DNA from: Pseudarthrobacter sp. SSS035
GTDB taxonomy: Bacteria > Actinomycetota > Actinomycetes > Actinomycetales > Micrococcaceae
Assembly (NCBI RefSeq): GCF_023273875.1
Contig: NZ_CP096882.1
Coordinates: forward strand, 3,844,001-3,908,000
Direction: 5' to 3'
DNA: 64,000 nt
Under the pieces are notes generated by a model. The model was given only the letters and a program-made list of their open reading frames with translations. It searched no databases and had not been told where the DNA came from. Below are positions 44,455 through 53,759 of this stretch, in pieces. The translations under genes and the position numbers were made by a program. Within the stretch, counting starts at the first letter, position 1; every line of letters starts with the position of its first letter.

Positions 44455-45690
44455 CTAGATGCTGCGGACAGCGATCACGGCGTTGTGGCCGCCGAAGCCG
44501 AACGAGTTGCTCAGCGCCACGATGTCGCCTGCCGGCAGATTCCTCGCCGACGTGACGACGTCGAGCGGGATCTCCGGGTCCTGGTTCTCGAGGTTGATGG
44601 TGACCGGGGCCTTGCGGTGGTACACGGCCAGGACGGTGAGTACTGCCTCCACGGCACCGGACGCGCCCAGAAGGTGGCCCATTTGCGATTTGGTGGCGGA
44701 CACTGCAACGTTGTCGATGTGGTTCCCCAGCGATGCGCGGAGCGCCGTGTACTCGGGCTTGTCACCTACGGGAGTGGAGGTGGCGTGCGCGTTGACGTGG
44801 ACAACGTCTTCGGCCTGGATCCGGCCGTCGAACATGGCTGCCTTCAGCGCGCGGGTGGCACCCAGGCCCTGCGGGTCCGGGGCGGTGATGTGGTAAGCGT
44901 CGGCCGTCACTGAGGTGCCGGCCAGTTCGGCGTAGATGCGGGCGCCGCGGGCAATGGCATGCTCCTCAGCCTCAAGCACCAGCGCACCGGCGCCTTCGCC
45001 CATCACAAAGCCGTCGCGGCCCAGATCGTACGGGCGTGAGGCGCCCTGGGGGTCATCGTTGCGGCGGGAAAGTGCCTGCATGGACGAGAACGCGGCCAGG
45101 GGCATGGGGTGAATGGCCGCCTCGGCGCCGCCGCACATCACCACGTCGGCCTTGCCGGAGCGGATCAGCTCCAGGCCCAGGTGAAGGGCCTCGGTGCCCG
45201 ACGCGCAGGCCGAAACGGGGGTATGGGCGCCAGCACGGGCGCCAAGGTCAAGGCTGACGGCTGCTGCGACGCCGTTGGGCATCAGCATGGGCACCGTCAT
45301 GGGCAGGACGCGGCGCGGACCCTTTTCCTTCAGCGTGTCCCACGCGTCCAACAGAGTCCAGACGCCGCCGATGCCGGTGGCGAAGGCGACCGCAAGGCGG
45401 TCGGGGTCAATCTCGGTGATGCCGGAATCGGCCCAGGCTTCACGCGAAGCGATGACGCCGAACTGGGTGGACGGGTCCATCCGCTTGGCCTCAACGCGGC
45501 TCAGGACCTCCAGGGCCGGAGTGGAGCAGCGGGCAGCGAAGTGGACAGGCAGTTCGTACTTGGCGACCCATTCGTCTTCCAGCGTGCGGGCACCGGAGAC
45601 CCCCTTCAGCGCATTGTTCCACATGGTGGGTACGTCGCCGCCGATGGGCGTGGTGGCACCCAGACCGGTAATGACTACTTTGCGTGTCAT
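44455..45690 (-). CDS. fabF: 3-oxoacyl-[acyl-carrier-protein] synthase II
   Basis: FabF elongates acyl-ACP in type II fatty acid synthesis. The 411-residue thiolase-fold protein has the nucleophilic Cys in VSACASGTEALHLG and the two catalytic His in NAHATSTPVGD and SQMGHLLGASG. It starts with ATG at 45690. Gene order fabD-fabH-acpP-fabF on the reverse strand matches the actinobacterial fab operon. Confidence 0.96.
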   Translation of the reverse strand: MTRKVVITGLGATTPIGGDVPTMWNNALKGVSGARTLEDEWVAKYELPVHFAARCSTPALEVLSRVEAKRMDPSTQFGVIASREAWADSGITEIDPDRLAVAFATGIGGVWTLLDAWDTLKEKGPRRVLPMTVPMLMPNGVAAAVSLDLGARAGAHTPVSACASGTEALHLGLELIRSGKADVVMCGGAEAAIHPMPLAAFSSMQALSRRNDDPQGASRPYDLGRDGFVMGEGAGALVLEAEEHAIARGARIYAELAGTSVTADAYHITAPDPQGLGATRALKAAMFDGRIQAEDVVHVNAHATSTPVGDKPEYTALRASLGNHIDNVAVSATKSQMGHLLGASGAVEAVLTVLAVYHRKAPVTINLENQDPEIPLDVVTSARNLPAGDIVALSNSFGFGGHNAVIAVRSI

Positions 45691-45843
45691 TGGATCACTC
45701 TCTGTCGGTGGGCAGGCCGTATCCGGTTGTCCGGCGGGGTCCCGCGTGTGGGGCAGCTGGCTGCCGAAAAAATGTGGTGGACTGCCGGTCCGGCCTGGGC
45801 ACGGACCGGCAGTCCAGTCAGCCTTAAGGGGCTGAAGCCTTGG

Positions 45844-46089
45844 CTAGGCCTGTGCGCCTGCGATGAAGCTGACGGCGTCGCCCACGGTCTTGAGGTTCTT
45901 GACCTCTTCGTCCGGGATACGCACGCCGAACTTCTCTTCGGCGTTGACCACGATGGTCATCATGGAGATGGAGTCGATGTCCAGGTCCTCGGTGAAGGAC
46001 TTGTCCAGTTCCACAGCCTCGGGGGCAAGGCCGGTTTCTTCGTTGACGATTTCAGCCAAGCCGGCCAGGATCTCTTCGTTGCTAGCCAT
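45844..46089 (-). CDS. acpP: Acyl carrier protein
   Basis: An 81-residue ACP, the carrier of growing acyl chains. The phosphopantetheine-attachment serine is in DLDIDSISMMTIV. It has the expected acidic four-helix profile. The binding site AAAAGGAG lies before the ATG. It sits between fabH (82 bases) and fabF (153 bases). Confidence 0.95.
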   Translation of the reverse strand: MASNEEILAGLAEIVNEETGLAPEAVELDKSFTEDLDIDSISMMTIVVNAEEKFGVRIPDEEVKNLKTVGDAVSFIAGAQA

Positions 46090-46170
46090 TGATGGCTCCT
46101 TTTCTTGTTATTGCCGGCAGGGGGTGCCGGAAACGGTGCAGTCCGCGGATGCGGCCTGTATGGGGCGTTC

Positions 46171-47232
46171 CTAAGGAAGGACGATTACCTGGGCACCGAA
46201 GACCAGCCCGGCGCCGAAGCCGATCTGGAGTGCGAGGCCGCCGCTGAGCTCAGGGTTTTCCTTGAGCAGGCGGTGGGTGGCAAGGGGGATGGAGGCCGCC
46301 GAGGTGTTTCCGGCATCAGCGATGTCCCGGGCCACGGTGACGGATTCAGGAAGATTCAGTTTCTTGACCATCTCGTCGATGATCCGCATGTTGGCCTGGT
46401 GCGGGATGAACGCAACGAGGTCTTCAGCCTTGACGCCCGCGGCCTCCAAAGCCTGCTGTGCCATCTTGGCCATTTCCCAGACCGCCCAGCGGAAGACGGT
46501 CTGCCCGTCCTGGCGGAGTGTGGGGTAGAGCTCCTGCGCTTCTTCGAGCAGGGCAAAGTCGCCGGGCTCGTCGGACTGGCGGGCGGCCATGCTGAGGTCG
46601 CGGACATCCAGGATGGAACGCGTCATGCCGATGGCGTCCCACTTACTGCCGTCCGAACCCCACACCGAGGGTCCGATGCCGGGGGTGTCCGAGGGCCCGA
46701 TGACAACAGCGCCCGCGCCGTCGCCCAGCAGGAAGGAAATGGTACGTTCCCGGTTGTCGATGACGTCGGAGAGCTTCTCCGCACCGACCACCAGCACGTA
46801 GGTGGCCGTGCCGGAGCGGACCAAGGCATCACCCTGGGCGATGCCGTAGCAGTACCCGGCGCAGGCGGCCGAAATATCGAAGGCCGGAGCCGGCGTCGCA
46901 CCGATGCGGTCAGCCAGGGCGGCGGCAGCCGACGGCGTGGCGTACGGGTGGGTGACGGTGGAAACGATGACGGCACCAAGCTGGGAGGCTTCGATGCCTG
47001 CCTGCTGCAGGGCCTCCCGGGCAGCGCCCTCGGCCATATCGATGACGCTGACGTCGGCAGCGGCCCGGTGCCGGGTCACGATGCCGGTCCGCTGGCGGAT
47101 CCACTCGTCCGAGGAATCAATCCACTGGCAGACATCGTCGTTGGTGACGATGACGTCAGGCCGGAATGCCCCGAGGCCGATGATGCGGCTGTATTCGTTT
47201 ACGGGAACCTGTTTCAGCGTGGGAACGCTCAT
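46171..47232 (-). CDS. fabH: 3-oxoacyl-[acyl-carrier-protein] synthase III
   Basis: FabH starts fatty acid synthesis by condensing acyl-CoA with malonyl-ACP. The 353-residue protein has the catalytic Cys in ISAACAGYCYGIA, the His in FIPHQANMRI and the Asn in GNTSAASIPLA. The ATG overlaps the fabD stop by four bases, so translation is coupled. In branched-chain-lipid actinobacteria FabH prefers branched primers; substrate choice is not readable here. Confidence 0.95.
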   Translation of the reverse strand: MSVPTLKQVPVNEYSRIIGLGAFRPDVIVTNDDVCQWIDSSDEWIRQRTGIVTRHRAAADVSVIDMAEGAAREALQQAGIEASQLGAVIVSTVTHPYATPSAAAALADRIGATPAPAFDISAACAGYCYGIAQGDALVRSGTATYVLVVGAEKLSDVIDNRERTISFLLGDGAGAVVIGPSDTPGIGPSVWGSDGSKWDAIGMTRSILDVRDLSMAARQSDEPGDFALLEEAQELYPTLRQDGQTVFRWAVWEMAKMAQQALEAAGVKAEDLVAFIPHQANMRIIDEMVKKLNLPESVTVARDIADAGNTSAASIPLATHRLLKENPELSGGLALQIGFGAGLVFGAQVIVLP

Positions 47233-48158
47233 GCATTTCCCTCCAGTTCTGCGAAGAGTGCCAGTGCGGCCGTGAGGTCGTCCGGGGTTTTGACTGCAAC
47301 GGTCTTGACGCCGGGCATGCCGCGCTTGGCGAGCCCGGCCAGGGTGCCGGCCGGGGCCAGCTCAATGACACCGGTGACGCCGCGCTGCACAAGGGTTTCC
47401 ATGCAGAGGTCCCAGCGGACCGGCCGGGAGACCTGCGCGATGAGGCTCTCGACGGCGGCGCCGCCGTCGGTCACTTCCCGGCCGTCAAAGTTGGACAGCA
47501 GGGGCACCTGCGGCTTTTGCGGCTTGAGGCCCGGCTTGAGCGACTCGAGGGCGCTCACGGCAGGGGACATGTGTGAGGTGTGGAACGCCCCGGCCACTTT
47601 CAGCGGGATGACCCGCGCCTTCGCCGGCGGGTTGTCCGCCAGGGCCTTGAGCTGTTCGAAGGTTCCGGCTGCCACGGTCTGGCCCGCTCCATTGACATTG
47701 GCCGGTGTCGCGCCGGTAGCCACGATGGCGGCCAGGACCTCTGCAGGGTCCCCGCCCACCACGGCACTCATGCCGGTGGGGGTCACGGCAGCGGCGGCGG
47801 CCATACTGTTGGCGCGTTCACGGACGAACGTCATGGCTTCCTGCTCGGTGAGCACGCCGGCGAGGGCCGAGGCGGTGATTTCACCGACGGAGTGGCCGGC
47901 AAGGATCACGGGAAGCGTGCCGAGTTCGACGTCGAACAGCGACTTTGCGGCCACCAGCCCGGCGGCAACAATCAGGGGCTGCGCAACGGCGGTGTCCTTG
48001 ATGGTGTCCTCGTCAGAGGTGGTCCCGTGGGCTGTCAGGTCGATGCCTGCGATCTCACTGAGGGAGGCCAGATGGCCTGCTACCGAAGGCAGTTCCAGCC
48101 AAGGGGCCAGAAAACCCGGGGTCTGTGAGCCCTGTCCAGGGCAGACTATTGCAAGCAC
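47229..48158 (-). CDS. fabD: ACP S-malonyltransferase
   Basis: FabD loads malonyl groups onto ACP. The 309-residue protein shows CPGQGSQTPGF at the start and the Ser-His active site in LAGHSVGEITA, plus VAGAFHTSHMSPA with the catalytic His. GTG start at 48158, 88 bases after the FasR-like regulator. It leads the fabD-fabH-acpP-fabF operon. Confidence 0.95.
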   Translation of the reverse strand: MLAIVCPGQGSQTPGFLAPWLELPSVAGHLASLSEIAGIDLTAHGTTSDEDTIKDTAVAQPLIVAAGLVAAKSLFDVELGTLPVILAGHSVGEITASALAGVLTEQEAMTFVRERANSMAAAAAVTPTGMSAVVGGDPAEVLAAIVATGATPANVNGAGQTVAAGTFEQLKALADNPPAKARVIPLKVAGAFHTSHMSPAVSALESLKPGLKPQKPQVPLLSNFDGREVTDGGAAVESLIAQVSRPVRWDLCMETLVQRGVTGVIELAPAGTLAGLAKRGMPGVKTVAVKTPDDLTAALALFAELEGNA

Positions 48159-48246
48159 GTATCCAGCTTTCCAAATTACGGGGTCATCCAGCGGTGTTTC
48201 ACTGCACCAAGCTCAAGGGGTCAGGTTGTAGGAAGTCTACAACGAC

Positions 48247-49491
48247 TCACGGCTGATTCCGCGCCGGATGACGCTCCGCCGGGGCTTTTGGCGGCGCCGA
48301 CAGCCGCCCGACAACCAACGCCGCCTGCAGCACAAACGCCTCCCGGGGGAGCAGCGGATCCCAGCCCGTGACGTCGCAGACGCGCTTGAGCCGGTACCTG
48401 ACGGTGTTGGCGTGGACAAACAATTCGCGGGCAGTCGCCTCTAGGGAATGGCCCAACTCCAGGTAGGTGCCCAAGGTCTCCACCAGCCCGTTGGAGGCGG
48501 CGACCAGCGGACGGTAGATATTCTTCACCAGGGAGCGGCGCGCCGCTTCGTCACCGGAGATGACGCGTTCCGGCAACAGGTCATCGGCGGCCACGGGCCG
48601 GGGAGCGGCGGGCCACGCCCTTGCCGCGGTCAGGCCGGCAAAGGCAGACTGCGCTGAGCCGCTGGCCTCCAGGAGGGAGCCGGCTTCCGGACCGTAGACC
48701 ACCGGGCCGGGGGCGAACATTTCGCTGAGTTTCAGGTATGCGGTCTCGCGGTCCTGGACGCCGCCAAGGATCAGGATCAGCCGGTCGCCCTGGATGCCCA
48801 CCAACGCATCCTCGGCGTAGCGGCCTGCCAGTCGGCGCAGTTCGCTGACGTAGCTGGCACTGGGTTCAGACGGCGAATTGCCCACCATCACGGTGAACCT
48901 CTCCTGTGCCTTCCAACCCAGCGCGGCGATCCGGGACCGCAGCGCGTCCGTGTTTTCGCCACGGAGGATGGCGTCCACGATCAGCGCTTCCAGCCGCGTA
49001 TCCCAGGAACCGCGGGACTCGGCCGCCCGCGCGTAGACGTCTGCCGCCGCGAAGGCCACTTCCCGTGAGTACCGCAGCACCGCCTCGCGGAGGGAGGGCT
49101 GGTCAGCTTCCGGGGCGATGACCGGCACCTGGTCTTCCACCACTTCCACCACGATGCGGATGAGCTGGAGCGCCTTCTGGAGGCTGATGGAGCGCGTCAG
49201 CTCGGTGGGGGCCGTCCCAAAAACGTCGGTGAGGATCCACGACGGTGAGCTGGGCCGCTCATACCAGGTGACAAACGCCGCGATGCCGTTTTGCGCCACC
49301 ATGCCCAGGGCCGAGCGTTCGTCGGAGCTGAGCCGCGAATACCACGGCAGCGACTTTTCCAGCTGGCGAAGGGTGGTGGTGGAGAGCTGGCCCACGCTTG
49401 CCCGGAGCTTTTTCAGGGTTTCGGATTTCTCCGGTGTCATGCTGCGCGAGGACGGCTTGCGCTTCACGGGCGGGGTGGTTGGCTCTGGCAT
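48247..49491 (-). CDS. fasR: PucR-type regulator of fatty acid synthesis (FasR-like)
   Basis: A roughly 414-residue PucR/CdaR-type regulator with a C-terminal helix-turn-helix reading ATARELFVHANTVRYRLKRV, a GGDEF-like central region (PucR type), and an N-terminal charged tail. Its position directly upstream of fabD matches FasR, the activator of the fab operon in streptomycetes and corynebacteria-like relatives. The start is uncertain: ATG at 49491, or in-frame ATGs at 49527 and 49440; none has a perfect binding site. Confidence 0.8.
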   Translation of the reverse strand: MPEPTTPPVKRKPSSRSMTPEKSETLKKLRASVGQLSTTTLRQLEKSLPWYSRLSSDERSALGMVAQNGIAAFVTWYERPSSPSWILTDVFGTAPTELTRSISLQKALQLIRIVVEVVEDQVPVIAPEADQPSLREAVLRYSREVAFAAADVYARAAESRGSWDTRLEALIVDAILRGENTDALRSRIAALGWKAQERFTVMVGNSPSEPSASYVSELRRLAGRYAEDALVGIQGDRLILILGGVQDRETAYLKLSEMFAPGPVVYGPEAGSLLEASGSAQSAFAGLTAARAWPAAPRPVAADDLLPERVISGDEAARRSLVKNIYRPLVAASNGLVETLGTYLELGHSLEATARELFVHANTVRYRLKRVCDVTGWDPLLPREAFVLQAALVVGRLSAPPKAPAERHPARNQP

Positions 49492-49599
49492 CCTACGAGC
49501 ATACGGTGCCTGCCCGGCAAGCTCCATTTGTGCAAAGGCTACAACGTTGTTGGACCTGGATCACAGGCTGCCTCCTGTCCAGAAAGGCAGGGGGACGAC

Positions 49600-49636
49600 G
49601 ACGGCGACCCTCGCCTTTTCGGTGAGGGTCGCCGTC
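49600..49636 (-). terminator. Terminator of aceE
   Basis: GACGGCGACCCTC and GAGGGTCGCCGTC pair perfectly around a short loop containing TTTTC. It lies 40 bases beyond the aceE stop in the transcribed direction and before the fasR-like gene, separating the two transcription units. Confidence 0.85.
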
Positions 49637-49675
49637 ATCGTTCATTTCCGCTGACAGCAGGTCAGCGGGAGGTCA

Positions 49676-52417
49676 TCAGGACTCGCCGCCCGCGTTGCCG
49701 GTGGAACCGGCGTTGACGTTGTGCAGCTTGTACTTCTCGATTGCCTGGGCCGGGGCCTGGGCATCAACTTCGCCGCGGCGCGCCAGCAGTTCCAGGGAAC
49801 GGACCACGATGGAGTGGATGTCGTTCTTGAAGAAGCGGCGGGCAGCTGCGCGGGTGTCGGAGAAGCCGAAGCCATCCGCACCCAGCGTGGCGAACTCGTT
49901 CGGCACAAACTGGCGGATCTGGTCCGGGACGGCCTTCATGTAGTCCGAGACCGCAACCACGGGTCCTGTGGCACCGGCAAGCTGCTGGGTCACAAACGGA
50001 ACACGGGCGGGCTTGCCCGGGTTCAGGAACGCCTCTTCCTCGGCGGCCATGCCGTCGCGGCGCAGTTCGTTCCAGGACGTGACGGACCAGACGTCGGCGG
50101 AGACGCCCCAGTCCTCGGCGAGCAGCCGCTGGGCTTCGATGGCCCAGGGAACCGACACGCCGGAGGCCAGGATCTGGGTCCGGGGACCGTCGATCTTCGC
50201 CGGAGCCAGGAGGTAGATGCCCTTGAGGACACCTTCCACATCGAGCTCTTCGGGTTCTGCGGGCTGCGTGATGGGCTCGTTGTAGACCGTGATGTAGTAC
50301 ATCAGGTTCCGGTCAGCCGAATCCGGCCCGTACATACGCTCGATGCCGTCCCGGATGATGTGGCCCATCTCGTACCCGTAGGCGGGGTCGTACGTGACCA
50401 CTGCCGGGTTCGTGGAGGCCAGCAGCGGGGAGTGGCCGTCGGCGTGCTGCAGGCCTTCGCCGGTCAGCGTGGTCCGCCCGGCGGTGGCGCCGATGATGAA
50501 CCCGCGGGCCATCTGGTCCCCGGCGGCCCAGAAGGCGTCGCCTGTGCGCTGGAAACCGAACATGGAGTAGAACACATACACCGGGATCAGCGGTACGCCG
50601 TGGGTGGCGTAGGCCGTGCCGGCGGCCGTGAACGCCGCGACCGCTCCGGCCTCATTGATGCCGGGGTGGATCAGCTGGCCCTGGGCCGATTCCTTGTACG
50701 CCAGGACCAGGTCCCGGTCCACGGACAGGTAGTTCTGGCCCTTGGGGTTGTAGATCTTCGCCGTGGGGAAGAACGCATCCATGCCGAACGTGCGGGCCTC
50801 ATCGGGGATGATCGGCGCGATGTGCTTGCCGAAGTTCTTGTCCCGCATGAGGTCCTTGAGGAGCCGGACAAACGCCATGGTGGTGGCTGCCTGCTGCTTG
50901 CCGGAACCGCGTTTGGCGACCTCGTACGTTTTTGCCTCCGGGAGGGCGATCTCCTGGTGCTTGGAGCGGCGCTCAGGAACAGAACCGCCCAGCTGGGCGC
51001 GGCGTTCCATCATGTACTGGATCTCCGGCGCATCTGTGCCCGGGTGGAAGTACGGGGGCTGGTACGGGTCCTTCTCCAGCTGCTCGTCGGTGACCGGGAT
51101 CCGCAGGTGGTCGCGGAACTTCTTCAGGTCATCGAGGGTGAGCTTTTTCATCTGGTGGGTCGCGTTGCGGCCCTCGAAGTGGGGTCCCAGTCCGTAGCCC
51201 TTGACCGTTTTGGCCAGGATCACCGTGGGCTTGCCCTTGAACTCGGTGGCTGCCTTATACGCGGCGTAGACCTTGCGGTAGTCGTGGCCGCCGCGCTTGA
51301 GGTTCCAGATCTCGTCATCGGAGAGGTCCGCGACCATGTCCTTGGTCTGCGGGGTCTTGCCGAAGAAGTGCTCGCGGACGAACCCGCCGGACTCTGCCTT
51401 GTAGGTCTGGTAGTCACCGTCCAGGGTCTCGTTCATGATCTTCACGAGCGAGCCGTCGGAGTCCTTGGTGAGCAGGTCATCCCACTCCCGGCCCCAGACG
51501 ACCTTGATGACGTTCCAGCCCGCACCACGGAAGAACGCTTCGAGTTCCTGCATGATCTTGCCGTTGCCGCGGACGGGGCCGTCCAGGCGCTGGAGGTTGC
51601 AGTTGATCACAAAGTTCAGGTTGTCCAGGTTCTCATTCGCGGCGAGCTGGAGCAGGCCGCGGGACTCGGGCTCGTCCATTTCGCCGTCGCCCAGGAACGC
51701 CCAGACCTGCTGGTCCGAGGTGTCCTTGAGGCCGCGGTTGTGCAGGTACCGGTTGGACTGGGCCTGGTAGATCGCGTTCATGGGACCGATGCCCATCGAG
51801 ACCGTAGGGAACTCCCAGAAGTCCGGCATCAGGCGCGGGTGCGGGTAGGAGGAGAGCGCGTGGCCTTCCTTGGACTTTTCCTGCCGGAATCCGTCCAGGT
51901 CCTCCTCGGCGAGCCGGCCTTCCATGAACGCGCGGGCGTACATGCCGGGGGAGGCGTGGCCCTGGAAGAAGACCTGGTCACCGCCGCCGGGGTGGTCCTT
52001 GCCGCGGAAGAAGTGGTTGAAGCCGACCTCGTACAGGGTGGCGGCGCCGGCGTAGGTGGAGATGTGCCCGCCCACGCCGATGTTCGGCCGCTGGGACCGG
52101 TGCACCATGATGGCGGCGTTCCAGCGCATGTACGCCCGGTACCGGCGCTCGAATTCCTCGTTGCCGGGGAACGGAGCTTCCTGGTCCACCGGGATGGTGT
52201 TCACGTAGTCCGTGGTGGTCACCATCGGCACGCCGACGCTCTGCGCGCCGGCGCGCTGCAGCAGGCTCCGCATGATGTATTGGGCACGTTCCGTGCCCTG
52301 TTCCCTGATCAGCGCATCCAGGGACTCAACCCATTCGGCGGTCTCTTCCGGATCACGATCAGGCAGCTGGTTTGTCAACCCGCTGAGGATATGGGAGGTA
52401 TCTTCTCCTGCAGCCAC
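49676..52417 (-). CDS. aceE: Pyruvate dehydrogenase E1 component, homodimeric type
   Basis: AceE decarboxylates pyruvate with thiamine pyrophosphate and passes acetyl groups to the E2 subunit. The 913-residue protein is the homodimeric E1 of actinobacteria and enterics. It has the TPP motif GDGEMDEPE...NCN, split as GDGEMDEPESRG and NFVINCNLQRLDGP. The GTG at 52417 lies six bases after the binding site AGAGAGG; the upstream in-frame ATG at 52456 has none. E2 and E3 genes are not in this window. A 425-base gap with an inverted repeat lies upstream. Confidence 0.95.
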   Translation of the reverse strand: MAAGEDTSHILSGLTNQLPDRDPEETAEWVESLDALIREQGTERAQYIMRSLLQRAGAQSVGVPMVTTTDYVNTIPVDQEAPFPGNEEFERRYRAYMRWNAAIMVHRSQRPNIGVGGHISTYAGAATLYEVGFNHFFRGKDHPGGGDQVFFQGHASPGMYARAFMEGRLAEEDLDGFRQEKSKEGHALSSYPHPRLMPDFWEFPTVSMGIGPMNAIYQAQSNRYLHNRGLKDTSDQQVWAFLGDGEMDEPESRGLLQLAANENLDNLNFVINCNLQRLDGPVRGNGKIMQELEAFFRGAGWNVIKVVWGREWDDLLTKDSDGSLVKIMNETLDGDYQTYKAESGGFVREHFFGKTPQTKDMVADLSDDEIWNLKRGGHDYRKVYAAYKAATEFKGKPTVILAKTVKGYGLGPHFEGRNATHQMKKLTLDDLKKFRDHLRIPVTDEQLEKDPYQPPYFHPGTDAPEIQYMMERRAQLGGSVPERRSKHQEIALPEAKTYEVAKRGSGKQQAATTMAFVRLLKDLMRDKNFGKHIAPIIPDEARTFGMDAFFPTAKIYNPKGQNYLSVDRDLVLAYKESAQGQLIHPGINEAGAVAAFTAAGTAYATHGVPLIPVYVFYSMFGFQRTGDAFWAAGDQMARGFIIGATAGRTTLTGEGLQHADGHSPLLASTNPAVVTYDPAYGYEMGHIIRDGIERMYGPDSADRNLMYYITVYNEPITQPAEPEELDVEGVLKGIYLLAPAKIDGPRTQILASGVSVPWAIEAQRLLAEDWGVSADVWSVTSWNELRRDGMAAEEEAFLNPGKPARVPFVTQQLAGATGPVVAVSDYMKAVPDQIRQFVPNEFATLGADGFGFSDTRAAARRFFKNDIHSIVVRSLELLARRGEVDAQAPAQAIEKYKLHNVNAGSTGNAGGES

Positions 52418-52842
52418 GTCCAACCTCTCTTTGCGCGCATGCATCGGCGCCCACATGCCGGGCAGGGTGACTGTCCGGCATGAATGCGACGTGTGCGACG
52501 TATCGGTTACAACAGCCCGGTCATGTGCGCCGGGCAGGGTCCTATCACGCCTATGTCTGCCATTGAGTTCCAGGCGGTCGCCCCGCAGGCATAGTTGTCA
52601 CCAGTCACTCTAGCTGTGACTCCAACGCGATGCGTAGCCGCGTCTGTGGCGCCCCTGTTGTATTTCGCCGTCATACTGGTTGTGTGACGAAAGCCGCTGC
52701 AACGCAGGCTGACGGTGCCGGATGTGACGCAGAATATGGCGGATCGCGGTGGTGGCAGCTTGAAGCGCAGGCACAAAGGGTGTTGGCTGGGAGTAATGGA
52801 AATCACTATGCGCATTGCATGTATTAGGCATTGGAGGAACAC
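52418..52842. promoter_or_regulatory. Divergent control region of aceE and the DUF3052 gene
   Basis: This 425-base gap holds no convincing gene on either strand. It contains AGTCAC-TCTAGCT-GTGACT (52603-52621), a perfect 6-bp inverted repeat placed about 190 bases before the aceE start. TTGGAG with a TATGCC-like sequence nearby on the reverse strand could be an aceE promoter. A TATGGC-like sequence near 52735 may serve the forward gene. The regulator is unknown. Confidence 0.4.
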
Positions 52843-53262
52843 GTGAGCGAGGCCGACGCCGCCACTTCGGTAAATGTGGCGGAAAAATTGGGTTTCAAAA
52901 ACGGGGATCTGATTCAGGAGTTCGGTTACGACGACGACGTCGATTTCGACTTACGTGATGATATTGAGGACCTGACAGGGTCCGAGCTCCTGGACGAGGA
53001 CGATCACGACGTTGTTGACGCCGTCATTTTTTGGTGGCGGGAGGGCGACGGGGATCTGGTCGATAGCCTCATGGATTCCCTGACCACCCTGAGTGAAACC
53101 GGGGTTGTCTGGGTGTTGACGCCAAAGTCCGGGCGCACCGGGTACGTGTCGCCGGCGGAAATCCAGGAAGCGGCGCCCACTGCGGGCCTGCACCTCACCA
53201 CCTCGGCAGGTGTGTCAAAGGACTGGAGTGCCACCCGCCTGGTCAGCAGGAAGAACAAGTGA
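52843..53262 (+). CDS. DUF3052 family protein
   Basis: A 139-residue protein of the actinobacterial DUF3052 family, function unknown. It is acidic, with GDLIQEFGYDDDVDFDLRDD and the aromatic DAVIFWWREGDGDLVD. The GTG at 52843 follows GGAGGAAC. The next gene's GTG overlaps the stop by four bases (GTGA), so peroxiredoxin synthesis is coupled. Confidence 0.9.
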   Translation: MSEADAATSVNVAEKLGFKNGDLIQEFGYDDDVDFDLRDDIEDLTGSELLDEDDHDVVDAVIFWWREGDGDLVDSLMDSLTTLSETGVVWVLTPKSGRTGYVSPAEIQEAAPTAGLHLTTSAGVSKDWSATRLVSRKNK

Positions 53263-53753
53263 CGGCAGCTCTTGCTGTAGCCGGGCAGACTGTTCCGGCG
53301 GTGGGGGAGCTTGCCCCGGACTTTGAGCTGGTAAACCAGTTCGGAGAACCTGTCCGGTTATCCACCTTCCGCGGGCAGAACGTTGTGCTGGTGTTTTATC
53401 CGTTTGCGTTTTCGGGTGTCTGTACCGGCGAGCTCTGCGAAATCCGGGACAACCTGGCCGCGTTCGAGGATGCCAGGGCCACCGTCCTGGCCGTGTCCGT
53501 GGACAGCAAGTTCAGCCTGCGGGCTTATGCCGAGAAGGAAAGCTACGGCTTTGACCTTCTGGCCGACTTCTGGCCGCACGGCGCTGTCGCTTCCGCCTAT
53601 GGAGTCTTCGACCCGGAGAGCGGCATGGCTGGGCGCGGGACGTTCATCATCGATGCAGCAGGAACAATCCGCTATGTCGTGGTGAATCCGCGCGGGCAGG
53701 CCCGCGAGCTCGCCGAGTACCAGGATGCTCTGGCAGGTCTGGAACAGGCCTGA
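53259..53753 (+). CDS. Peroxiredoxin (AhpE/BCP type)
   Basis: A 164-residue thioredoxin-fold peroxidase that removes hydroperoxides. The peroxidatic Cys lies in FSGVCTGELCEIRD. A second Cys five residues on gives the Cys-x4-Cys spacing of the BCP/PrxQ group, where the second Cys resolves the disulfide; simple AhpE forms lack it. The rest (YPFAFSGVC, GRGTFIIDAAGTIRYV) is typical of the AhpE-like actinobacterial group. It overlaps DUF3052. Confidence 0.88.
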   Translation: MTAALAVAGQTVPAVGELAPDFELVNQFGEPVRLSTFRGQNVVLVFYPFAFSGVCTGELCEIRDNLAAFEDARATVLAVSVDSKFSLRAYAEKESYGFDLLADFWPHGAVASAYGVFDPESGMAGRGTFIIDAAGTIRYVVVNPRGQARELAEYQDALAGLEQA

Positions 53754-53759
53754 GGCCGC

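Noticed and set aside
46105..48231. 708-codon forward frame opposite fabH and fabD
   Set aside because: Spans two real reverse-strand genes with all their motifs; no domain seen.
49721..52483. 920-codon forward frame opposite aceE
   Set aside because: Antisense shadow of a certain gene; no motif and typical shadow composition rich in Val, Leu, Gly and Arg.
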